DNA from: an uncultured Marvinbryantia sp.
Lineage (GTDB): Bacteria > Bacillota > Clostridia > Lachnospirales > Lachnospiraceae
Reading direction: 5' to 3'
Length of the DNA stretch: 64,000 nt
Assembly: GCA_934408725.1 (NCBI GenBank)
Contig: CAKRVB010000010.1
Location: 8,684-72,683 of the forward strand
The notes under the pieces: model-generated
What the model saw: the letters and a program-made list of their open reading frames with translations, nothing else
Told to the model about the DNA's origin: nothing
Databases searched by the model: none
Position numbers and translations under genes: made by a program
In this document: positions 9,230-16,934 of the stretch, one piece after another
Layout: each line of letters opens with the position of its first letter
How positions within the stretch are numbered: position 1 is the first letter of the stretch

Positions 9230-10570
9230 CTATGACTTCTGTTTTATGGCAGCTTTTTCCAGTACATCTCGGTCTAACACAATCTTCATTGCCCACGGTG
9301 GTACATCTGTCTGAGACTGTTCTTCATCCATGAAGATAAAAGCTGTCTGAAATGGTGGCATCCGCCTCGGATACGTACCGAATCCATCCGTAAAATACAA
9401 TAATCCTTTCAGATTGGAAAACTCTTTTTTTCTGCACAGTTCTTCCACGTAAGTAAACGCCGGTCGAAAATCCGTACCGCCACCACCTGCCACTTCAAAA
9501 TGCTCCATGTAGTCTTTTAATTCTTCCTCAGAAGTAATCTTCACATCCGCCTGTACTTTTTCATCACACTGAATGATATGAATATTAATCTTTCTGAAAA
9601 AGCTTTCCTGTTCCTTCAAAACACCATATGTTTCTTCCAGAAATGCCTTTACCAGATCCCCGGAACAGGACATGGAGGTATCTATAACAATGGCAAACTC
9701 TTCCACTTTCATCACTTCTCTGGATTCCTGTGGTTCAATCAGCGGCATATTGCCATACATAGATAATCCATAACTGTAAAAAATATAATCAAAGTTATCC
9801 GGATCGATCTGCATCTCTTCCCGAAGCACCGCAAACTTACGCAAAAATGTCCGGTAATCGATGGTCTCCCGGTTCGCCACTTTCAGCTGATCCCGCAGAT
9901 TTCCTTCCGCATCCACTGCTTCTTTGGAAAAGGAGTTCAGATCCATCTCCATTTTCTCTCGAACATCCTTCCATTTGTCACGTTGCTGTTCGGTCTTTGG
10001 CTGCTGATTCTGATGATTCACCCAGTAACGATGATCATCTACCGTAAATTCCCGTACCAGCTGCTGCAGCTTCTTTTCCCCCGGCAGTTCTGTAGTCAAT
10101 ACATGATAGATACCTTCCGCTGTCAGCACCTTCAGTTTTTTTCGCAGTTCTTTATAGGTACTCTCTCTCAGCCAGGAAATGGGCACCGTCACACAACGTA
10201 TCTGCATACCGTCGATGATGGATTCCATGGCAATATCACATGCCAGATTCCAATATACCGTATCCTCTTGGGGCGGTGTAAAGACATGGCAGAACAGACA
10301 GTGTAACACCATATGCAGATAAGCACGGTTCACCCGCTTTCTGTCATCTTTGTAATAGCTTCCAAGATATCTTGCATTATAATAAATCACATTTCCGTCT
10401 GTGGCCACGGTATCTACCGTACTGTCCATGGCATAGTCCAGAGAGGACAGCGCCACATCCAGGAATCGCATATGCAGATATAATTCATTTCGTGCGGTAA
10501 ACAGAATATGTCTTCCCACAGATTCCATTCTCCGTGCAAATTCTTTTTCCTTTTCAAATATATCTTCCAT
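9230..10570 (-). CDS. VWA-like / DUF2201 metallopeptidase-like protein (pair A)
   Basis: A 446-residue protein of the DUF2201 type: an N-terminal putative metallopeptidase region with a degenerate HMVLHCLFCH motif in place of HExxH, and a C-terminal von Willebrand A-like domain. The VWA part carries a MIDAS-like site: VIDTSMSCSG (DxSxS), GGGTDFRPAF (threonine) and YFTDGFG (aspartate). ATG 10570 is chosen for GAGGAG six bases upstream. It sits between the LRR gene and the MoxR ATPase and is their likely functional partner. Whether the peptidase site is active is doubtful because the glutamate of HExxH is absent. Confidence 0.8.
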   Translation of the reverse strand: MEDIFEKEKEFARRMESVGRHILFTARNELYLHMRFLDVALSSLDYAMDSTVDTVATDGNVIYYNARYLGSYYKDDRKRVNRAYLHMVLHCLFCHVFTPPQEDTVYWNLACDIAMESIIDGMQIRCVTVPISWLRESTYKELRKKLKVLTAEGIYHVLTTELPGEKKLQQLVREFTVDDHRYWVNHQNQQPKTEQQRDKWKDVREKMEMDLNSFSKEAVDAEGNLRDQLKVANRETIDYRTFLRKFAVLREEMQIDPDNFDYIFYSYGLSMYGNMPLIEPQESREVMKVEEFAIVIDTSMSCSGDLVKAFLEETYGVLKEQESFFRKINIHIIQCDEKVQADVKITSEEELKDYMEHFEVAGGGGTDFRPAFTYVEELCRKKEFSNLKGLLYFTDGFGTYPRRMPPFQTAFIFMDEEQSQTDVPPWAMKIVLDRDVLEKAAIKQKS

Positions 10571-10580
10571 TTTTCTCCTC

Positions 10581-11486
10581 TTACAGATCAAATGTCTTCT
10601 TTTTCTTTCCAAAATGCCGATGCTTATAATCCATCAGAAAACTCTGGATTTCCAGTCGTCCCTTCTGATTGGCTTCTTCTATCAGATCAGACAGTTCCTC
10701 TTCCCGCCAGTCAATAAATCCGGTCAGAAATTCCAGAATCTCATTCTGTTCGAATTCGATACACCATCCGGCAGCCGACATACGGTGTTCCATAAGGTAA
10801 GACTGATAGACTCCTTCTGCATCTCTGGAAAGTTGTTCTTTCTCCATCAATCTGGTCACCGCCAGTTCAATACAAAAGTCCTCGCTTTCCAGATTCTGTG
10901 CTTCCTGAAAAAGCCGGTCATATTCTCCAAACTGAAATACTCCATCCTGAAAACACTGACGATAGCTGTATCCAGAACCGTGAAACTGCGTCTCCAGCAT
11001 ACGTGCCGGTGTGTTTTCTACTGCTTCTTCATAATATTCCGGAAACAACAATGTGCATCTTCGATCACTATAAACCAGTCTGGCCTTCAGCTCATGATGC
11101 ACTTCACTGAGCACATCTTTCATGCAATATCCCTCCGCCTGATCCATTCGAAAAGTAAGCTTTTTCAGATGATGGCATCCGGTAAATGCACCACCTGCAA
11201 TATCTCGGGTACGGTGAGTGATGGTCAGTGCCTCCAGATAATAACATCCATAAAATGCATAGCTGCCGATCTCCCGGACAGAATCCGGAAGAATCATCTC
11301 TTTCACCTGATTGCCACAGATCGCCGCTTTCTGATCCGGTTCCCGCCTGGCCTGGGAAAAGATATACGGAGCCAGTGCCGTCACCGGCAGTCCTTCGATC
11401 TGTGCCGGAACTGCCACACGTTCTTCACTGCCGTATATACGCTTCAGCAGTATTTCCCCATCTTTTACTTCATATTCAAATTCCAT
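10581..11486 (-). CDS. BspA-type leucine-rich repeat protein, cytoplasmic
   Basis: A 301-residue protein with a short leucine-rich-repeat region of the TpLRR/BspA kind (about residues 20-130; VKEMILPDSVREIGSYAFYG and LEALTITHRTRDIAGGAFTG are consecutive repeats) followed by a helical, acidic C-terminal half. There is no signal peptide, unlike most BspA proteins, so it should be intracellular. AGGGGG precedes ATG 11486. It is ten bases from the VWA gene and appears to be a third component of the MoxR/VWA cluster, perhaps a recognition subunit; that role is inference. Confidence 0.65.
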   Translation of the reverse strand: MEFEYEVKDGEILLKRIYGSEERVAVPAQIEGLPVTALAPYIFSQARREPDQKAAICGNQVKEMILPDSVREIGSYAFYGCYYLEALTITHRTRDIAGGAFTGCHHLKKLTFRMDQAEGYCMKDVLSEVHHELKARLVYSDRRCTLLFPEYYEEAVENTPARMLETQFHGSGYSYRQCFQDGVFQFGEYDRLFQEAQNLESEDFCIELAVTRLMEKEQLSRDAEGVYQSYLMEHRMSAAGWCIEFEQNEILEFLTGFIDWREEELSDLIEEANQKGRLEIQSFLMDYKHRHFGKKKKTFDL

Positions 11487-11537
11487 ATTTCCCCCTGTGT
11501 TCCGTCCAGACGCATGGGAATTCATGCGCACAACGAT

Positions 11538-11562
11538 AAAAAGCGGGGAAACTGCTCCCCGC
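11538..11562 (-). terminator. GC-rich hairpin between small membrane gene and LRR gene
   Basis: GCGGGGA (11543-11549) and TCCCCGC (11556-11562) form a 7-bp stem with a 6-base loop, followed on the minus strand by TTTTT. It would end or attenuate transcripts from 11578-11814 before the LRR gene. Confidence 0.7.
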
Positions 11563-11577
11563 CCTGCCTCTTTTATC

Positions 11578-11814
11578 TTATTCTTCATTCAGTCCATTCA
11601 GATAATCATCAATGGCGCCTGTGGATACCTCATAGCTTTTTGCCACTGGTACGTGTACCTTACCATACACGGAAAAACCTATCCAGCAAACTACCAGCGC
11701 ACACACTACATATCCGCCAATCTTCCATGCAAGACGTTCTCTCTTTTCCTTGCGCATGATCTTCTGTCTGTTTGCTTTTTCCTGTTTGTATTTATCTACT
11801 TTTGCCTGACTCAT
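11578..11814 (-). CDS. Small single-pass membrane protein
   Basis: A 78-residue protein with a highly basic, helical N terminus (about residues 1-29), one transmembrane helix (about residues 31-51) and a short acidic outside tail. I do not recognise a named family. GGAG stands upstream of the ATG and codon use fits a real gene. A weak -10 (TACAAT on the minus strand, 11882-11887) lies 70 bp upstream and could start the transcript that also reaches the LRR/VWA/MoxR genes through the hairpin at 11538-11562. It may be the membrane anchor of that cluster; this is inference. Confidence 0.6.
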   Translation of the reverse strand: MSQAKVDKYKQEKANRQKIMRKEKRERLAWKIGGYVVCALVVCWIGFSVYGKVHVPVAKSYEVSTGAIDDYLNGLNEE

Positions 11815-11921
11815 ATTACTACTCCTATCATCGACACCTGCATATCACAGGCCTGACTGGGAAATGTGATTTCCTTTTGTCATTGTAGCACAGATCCGGC
11901 GGAATTTCATCCCTTTTTTGT

Positions 11922-13730
11922 CTACATCCTCAGCTTTTTATGAAATTCCCGGAAAGTATCTTTTTTCTGAAAAATCATAAGACCTGTCAGTACCAGAAAA
12001 CTGATACCACTGCAAATCACCGATGGATACACAAATCGGATCAGATTCAGCCATACCATCACAATCGGAATACATCCTGCCATCGCTGCCTGAATCAGAT
12101 AAAACAGATATTCCTCCCGCTCCAGGTGCTGTACCTTTGCGATTACTGCCATAGAACAAAGCACGCCCAGTGCTCCAATTGGCAGTACAAAGTCCAGAGA
12201 CCATCCCATCCAGCCGGTATAACGATCCCACAATATGGCCAATATGGTTATCAAAAGCAGCTGCCACATTTCATTTTTCAGAATATTCCGCCGCTTACTG
12301 TAGGCGACGGCCACCAAAAGCCAGGTGCAGGCGATCCCTGCCGCTGCGAACCCGAACCAGTTTAATGCTCCGGTGAACAGGTAGTCCAATACTGCACAGA
12401 TGACTGCTGCTACAATGCACAGAAAACTAAAGATCCGGAAAATCTGCCTTCCCTCTTTCTCCTGCTGCTCATTCCTTCCAGGGAAATCCTGTTTTTCTTC
12501 CTGAAATCCAACGGATTCTTCTTTTAAAATCCTCTGAAAATTCCGTTGTATATTATCATTTGGCAGCTTGGAAGTAAAGCCCAGCAGCATCTGATCCTGA
12601 TAAGAACAGGAACAGAGCTGTAAAATATCGGTACTGGCAAAAATGCCAAAATGTTCGATATACGCTTCATATCCAGGTGGAAAACGCAAAATTCCGATAT
12701 TGGAATATACTGCAGTAATGCTGCGACTGCCGAGGGAAGCCCCTAGCATCAGGAAATATTTTTTGATTTCCAGTGGTACTGCACGTACAAACGGATTTTT
12801 TTCCAATCTGACATACCCATTCATATGACGTGCCACATTTTCCTTGATCAGTTCTTTTCCAAACTGTTCTTTCACATGATTCACCACGTCCCTTAGCGTG
12901 GTATTCGCCTCAAAGGTATAGCCCACCTCAATCCAGCCAAAAAAATTCGCCATGGACTGAGACGGAAAATAATTACGCAGGTTCACTGGCACCATCAGTG
13001 TCACAGGCTTTTTCTGCCGGCTCCTCGGGATCTCTTCTCCAATCGCACACAGCATCACAGACGCCAGAAATACCGTGATGGACACACCATAAGATTTTGC
13101 CTTTGCATGGATCTCCTTCACCGGAATATTCAGTTCCGTAATCTGCATCTCTTCGTGAGGAAGCTTTTCTCCTTTTAATCTGACAGCTGCCGGCTTCTTC
13201 TCGCTTTTTCCTTCTGGTAATGAATAATACTGGGAAAAGCTGTCTTCCTCCTGATCCCACGGTGTACTCTCTTCTCCAGACTCCATTCTGGAAAGATGTG
13301 CTTCCGGGTGCTTTTGGATCAGATAATTCTGCACCAGTTCCTGTAAAAAGTGCATCGCACCGGTCCCGTCTGTCAATGCATGATAAACTTCAAAATTAAT
13401 CCGGTTCTTATAATAGGTTACTTCAAAAAGCAGTGTTTTTTTATCCGGTATATAGAGTCTGCTGCATGGCGGCTTTTTTTCTTCTGATACCACAGGTTTT
13501 ATCTCTCTTCGCTCCAGATAAAACCAGAACAGCCCCTTTCGCAGCACTGTCTGAAACAATGGGTACTTCTTCATGGTCTCATCCAGCGCTTCCTGCAGGA
13601 TCTCAGGATCTACCGGTTCTTTACATTCACAGTAAAACCGAAACACTCTGGTATCGTGCTTTCCGGTCACCAGTGGAAACGCAAGCGCTGCATTATCCAG
13701 CTTTCTCCATTTTGAATATCCTGTCTCCAT
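11922..13730 (-). CDS. Condensation/acyltransferase-like domain fused to membrane domain (DUF6320-like)
   Basis: A 602-residue protein. The N-terminal about 430 residues resemble the chloramphenicol acetyltransferase/condensation superfamily, with the HALTD motif (HxxxD, residues 117-121) that supplies the catalytic histidine; similar proteins are annotated as alcohol O-acetyltransferases. The C-terminal about 160 residues hold five or so transmembrane helices. It begins with TAATG overlap on the esterase gene upstream, so both are translated together. It probably moves an acyl group onto a lipid or alcohol at the membrane; substrate and donor are unknown. Confidence 0.7.
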   Translation of the reverse strand: METGYSKWRKLDNAALAFPLVTGKHDTRVFRFYCECKEPVDPEILQEALDETMKKYPLFQTVLRKGLFWFYLERREIKPVVSEEKKPPCSRLYIPDKKTLLFEVTYYKNRINFEVYHALTDGTGAMHFLQELVQNYLIQKHPEAHLSRMESGEESTPWDQEEDSFSQYYSLPEGKSEKKPAAVRLKGEKLPHEEMQITELNIPVKEIHAKAKSYGVSITVFLASVMLCAIGEEIPRSRQKKPVTLMVPVNLRNYFPSQSMANFFGWIEVGYTFEANTTLRDVVNHVKEQFGKELIKENVARHMNGYVRLEKNPFVRAVPLEIKKYFLMLGASLGSRSITAVYSNIGILRFPPGYEAYIEHFGIFASTDILQLCSCSYQDQMLLGFTSKLPNDNIQRNFQRILKEESVGFQEEKQDFPGRNEQQEKEGRQIFRIFSFLCIVAAVICAVLDYLFTGALNWFGFAAAGIACTWLLVAVAYSKRRNILKNEMWQLLLITILAILWDRYTGWMGWSLDFVLPIGALGVLCSMAVIAKVQHLEREEYLFYLIQAAMAGCIPIVMVWLNLIRFVYPSVICSGISFLVLTGLMIFQKKDTFREFHKKLRM

Positions 13731-14713
13731 TATTCTTCGCTTCCCTTCAGAAATGCATTGATATACGTAAAGCTCTCCTGCACATGCAGAAAACGAATTC
13801 CCAGAGCAAAAAAGCCGTGAAAGGCATTCTCGATCCGGTGCAGTTCTACGTCATTTCCTGCTGCCTGCAGTTTTTTCGCATAGTCCTCTCCCTCATCCCG
13901 CAGGGGATCCAGCTGTGCTGTCAAAACCAATGTCTTCGGGAGATGTGAAAAATCCTCAGCCAGGAGCGGCGCAAAATATGGATTCTGCCGGTCCTGTGGA
14001 CAGCTCTCATACAACTTCAGATAATCTTCCATCTTTACTGCTGTCAGGAGATACTCTGTACCGTTCTCCTGTACAGAAGGATATGGGGAGTCCTCTGTAT
14101 AGCAGTTATACAGCGCCGGATAGATCAAGATCTGACGCTTTGGAGTAAAGTCTCCGGTATCTCTTGCCTTCAGACATACCGCTGCTGTCAGATTGCCTCC
14201 TGCGGAGTCCCCCATAATCGTAATCTGATCCGGGTGAATCTTCAAAATACTGTGATTTGTGTATAATGCCTTTGCCGCTGCATAGCAGTCATCCAGTGCT
14301 GTCGGAAAGCGGTATTCCGGCGCCAGCCGGTATTCCACCGATGCTACAATACAGCCGGTGGCCTGCGCCATTCTGGCACAAACTCTGTTATATGTGGCAA
14401 CACTCTCTGTTACCCATCCGCCGCCATGGAAAAACAGCAGTACAGAAAAGTGACTGCGTTGATCCGGCTCCAGATGCATGGCTTCCTCAGTAGGAAAATA
14501 CAGACGCACCGGAACCTCATACTCCCCATTATAGATCTTTGTATCCAGTTTCTTTAAAAAGATAGCCAGGGCATCTAATTTTTTCAGATCTGCCAGCCGG
14601 CGTGAAGACTCTACTTCAATATTTCCACTGGACAATGCCTGTAAAACGGAATGCATCGTTTTTGAAATCAAATCTTTTTCCTCATCTTTTTCTTTTATCG
14701 TCAAAACGGGCAT
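13730..14713 (-). CDS. Alpha/beta hydrolase, hormone-sensitive-lipase family esterase
   Basis: A 327-residue HSL-family carboxylesterase. HGGGW (about residues 96-100) forms the oxyanion hole, GDSAGG holds the nucleophilic serine (about residue 170), and LDPLRDEG and AFHGF supply the aspartate and histidine of the triad. ATG 14713 is preferred because AGGAG lies seven bases upstream; ATG 14731 is possible but lacks a site. The ribosome site and start codon lie in a strong hairpin (14706-14737). It is coupled by TAATG to the acyltransferase gene, suggesting an acylation/deacylation pair or a lipase producing the acyl donor. Confidence 0.88.
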   Translation of the reverse strand: MPVLTIKEKDEEKDLISKTMHSVLQALSSGNIEVESSRRLADLKKLDALAIFLKKLDTKIYNGEYEVPVRLYFPTEEAMHLEPDQRSHFSVLLFFHGGGWVTESVATYNRVCARMAQATGCIVASVEYRLAPEYRFPTALDDCYAAAKALYTNHSILKIHPDQITIMGDSAGGNLTAAVCLKARDTGDFTPKRQILIYPALYNCYTEDSPYPSVQENGTEYLLTAVKMEDYLKLYESCPQDRQNPYFAPLLAEDFSHLPKTLVLTAQLDPLRDEGEDYAKKLQAAGNDVELHRIENAFHGFFALGIRFLHVQESFTYINAFLKGSEE

Positions 14714-14737
14714 GATGTTCTCCTGCATCATACCCGT
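14706..14737 (-). promoter_or_regulatory. Hairpin enclosing the esterase ribosome site
   Basis: On the minus strand ACGGGTATGATG and CATCATGCCCGT pair over 12 bp (one G-U) around an eight-base loop that contains the AGGAG ribosome site. The esterase start codon is in the descending arm. Only four Ts follow, so it is a weak terminator for the cytidylate-kinase-like gene at best; translational control is equally likely. Confidence 0.6.
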
Positions 14738-14744
14738 CTGCTTT

Positions 14745-15353
14745 CTATTCTTCTGCTTCAGACGCTGCCTCTACGATCAGCTTCACGCAAAGATCATATC
14801 CCAACTTTCCGCTGTCCAGTGTCATATCATAATTGTGGCTGTCGCCCCATTTCTGGCCGCCGCTGTAATGATTGTAATAGTTATGTCTGGCATGATCTCT
14901 CTTGGTCAGCATCTTCTGTATCTCTGTAGCGTTCTTTGTTCCGGTCAGTTCGGTCACCCGTACGCCTCTGTGCAGTTCATCTGCATGGATGAATACATCC
15001 AGTGTATCAATCTCTGCTTCTTTTAAGATCACATCTGCACAGCGTCCCAGTATCACACAAGGTCCTTTCTGTGCCATCTTGATGATGATTGCTTTCTGAA
15101 TCTCATGAATAGCATCCTGAGAATCATTGAAGTAAGAACTGGAGATCGAACTGATCTTTTTCCAGATATCATCGCTGGTAGAGCGGTCTTCCTCTTCCTT
15201 TTCAATCAATTTCTTTTCAAATCCACTTTCTTCTACCGTCGCACGGACAATGTCACGGTCATAAAACGGAATTCCCAGTGCCTCTGCTACCTTTGTTCCG
15301 ATGGAATGTCCTCCTGCACCGTATTCACGGCTGATTGTGATTACTTTATTCAT
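14745..15353 (-). CDS. Cytidylate kinase-like protein
   Basis: A 202-residue protein of the cytidylate-kinase-like family (PF13189 type), common in Clostridia beside the true cmk. The N-terminal ITISREYGAGGHSIGTK has the glycine-rich loop, though not a perfect P-loop, and PFYDRDIV follows. CVILGRCADVIL in the middle is a further family mark. The family is presumed to phosphorylate a nucleotide or other small molecule, but activity is largely untested. AGGGAGG precedes ATG 15353. It is 22 bp downstream of the Lon-like AAA gene and likely shares its transcript. Confidence 0.8.
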   Translation of the reverse strand: MNKVITISREYGAGGHSIGTKVAEALGIPFYDRDIVRATVEESGFEKKLIEKEEEDRSTSDDIWKKISSISSSYFNDSQDAIHEIQKAIIIKMAQKGPCVILGRCADVILKEAEIDTLDVFIHADELHRGVRVTELTGTKNATEIQKMLTKRDHARHNYYNHYSGGQKWGDSHNYDMTLDSGKLGYDLCVKLIVEAASEAEE

Positions 15354-15375
15354 AGTAAATACCTCCCTTTCTTTT

Positions 15376-16860
15376 TTAATCCAGCAGCGCATTGACCATC
15401 TCTTTGTCAAACACCACCTGCGGTACATGATCTACCTCGATCTGATACAATGCATTGGCTGCAATATGCTCTGCTGCCTGCTCCAGATCACGAATACCGG
15501 AAGTATTTCGATAACGGTCGATGACCGCATCCAGTGCCTCCTCGGTTACCACACATTCTTCCTCTCTGAGGCTCATGCGCTTCAGTACTTTCGGAAGTGC
15601 AAATCTGGAGAATATCACTTTTTTCTCTTCTGTCGTATAATCCGGAATCTCAATCACTGCAAATCTGGACATCAGCGGCGCACTGATCTGATCTTTTTCA
15701 TTGGCCGTTGCAATCGGATATACACCGACTGTCGGGATCATACATTCCATATAATTATCCGTAAAGCCCAGATTATCTAAAAGTGTCAGAAGCACATCTG
15801 CCGGATTGCCATTTCCTTTACCGGAATTTGCCTTATCCAGCTCATTGATGATAAATACCAGATTCGATGTTCCAGCCATGGAAAATGCATCCATGATGAT
15901 ACCTGGCTTGGCATTGGCATAAATTCTGGAGCTTCCGGTAAGCTGTTCCGGATCATTAATGGAACTCATATCCAGTGTGGTCCACGGAAGCTTCAGGATT
16001 CTGGCAACCGCATAGGCAATCTGAGACTTTCCGGTACCTGCAGGTCCGATCAGCAGCAATCCGTAAGCCGGAAGGGTATGGGTACGGTTGATCTGTATAA
16101 TGGTTTCTATAATACGCTGTTTTACCCGCTCCATTCCATAGAGTTCTTCATCCAGAATTCTTCTGGCTTCTTTCGGGTCAATGGCTTCAAAATAATTATT
16201 CTTCCACTGAATATTCATCATAATCGACAAGGCTCTCTGTGCATGACGCCGTTCTTCCTGAGACACTTCATGGGATCTGGCCACCGCCAGATTCCTTCTT
16301 GCCCACAGACGGATATTATCCGGCATGGTTCTGCCTGCACAGGTCATGAAATCTGTGATGCTCTGAATGCTGGTCAGCTTCATATCGTCGCCGATCTCTT
16401 CCTTGTCCTCCTCTTCGATTTCTTCTTCCGGCGCATTGCTGGCCAGGAGACGTTCGATCATGAACTGAAGGAATCCATCTTCCGCTGACAGCTTGGTACC
16501 GCCGCCAAAAGCAATCTCCCGGATCTTGTAGACTGCATAACCATTTTCCAGATTCGCTCCTGAAAGACGAACCGTAATATGATTCTCTCCCAGCCAGCGA
16601 AGCAGACTGATAAATCTTGCATCGATCTTCAGAATATCTGCCTGAATCGTCTCATCCTCTTCTTTAAATTCGAATGCAGTTCTCTTTGTCGGATTCAGAA
16701 AAATCCCACAGGAATGATGCTTCCACTGCCTTTTGCTGTTATCCAGCACCATAATCGGCTGCTCCGGTGTCGGCTGTGAGTTATCTGAATAGAAAACTTC
16801 ATAAGTACACTCGGTGATCTTCTTACTCTCGGATGCCCCGCTAAAATCAAATACTGGCAT
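15376..16860 (-). CDS. Lon-like AAA+ ATPase without protease domain
   Basis: A 494-residue protein with a unique N-terminal domain (about residues 1-150), an acidic linker, and a C-terminal AAA+ module. GPAGTGKS (about residue 270) is Walker A, NLVFIINELDK is a Walker B variant, and IATANEKDQISAPLMSRFAV gives sensor 1 and the arginine finger. The module resembles Lon or ClpX ATPases, but the Lon serine-lysine protease domain is absent. ATG 16860 is preceded by GAGG and marks a natural N terminus. It lies between the polyamine transporter and the cytidylate-kinase-like gene. It probably remodels a protein client; no substrate is evident. Confidence 0.72.
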   Translation of the reverse strand: MPVFDFSGASESKKITECTYEVFYSDNSQPTPEQPIMVLDNSKRQWKHHSCGIFLNPTKRTAFEFKEEDETIQADILKIDARFISLLRWLGENHITVRLSGANLENGYAVYKIREIAFGGGTKLSAEDGFLQFMIERLLASNAPEEEIEEEDKEEIGDDMKLTSIQSITDFMTCAGRTMPDNIRLWARRNLAVARSHEVSQEERRHAQRALSIMMNIQWKNNYFEAIDPKEARRILDEELYGMERVKQRIIETIIQINRTHTLPAYGLLLIGPAGTGKSQIAYAVARILKLPWTTLDMSSINDPEQLTGSSRIYANAKPGIIMDAFSMAGTSNLVFIINELDKANSGKGNGNPADVLLTLLDNLGFTDNYMECMIPTVGVYPIATANEKDQISAPLMSRFAVIEIPDYTTEEKKVIFSRFALPKVLKRMSLREEECVVTEEALDAVIDRYRNTSGIRDLEQAAEHIAANALYQIEVDHVPQVVFDKEMVNALLD

Positions 16861-16879
16861 ATTTATTTTCCTCTTTCGT

Positions 16880-16922
16880 AACTGCTCAGCACCTTCACAG
16901 TTACAGTGGCTTCTGAACAGTT
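16880..16922 (-). promoter_or_regulatory. Intercistronic hairpin between potD and the Lon-like gene
   Basis: AACTGCTCAG (16880-16889) pairs with CTGAACAGTT (16913-16922) over ten base pairs with one G-U, enclosing a 23-base inner part that can fold further. No T-tract follows on the minus strand, so it is more likely an mRNA-processing or stability element than a terminator. Confidence 0.5.
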
Positions 16923-16934
16923 CCTCTCTTTTAT

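Noticed and set aside
10614..11759. 381-codon plus-strand frame across the LRR gene
   Set aside because: It mirrors the LRR and small membrane genes, has no family resemblance, and runs through a terminator hairpin.
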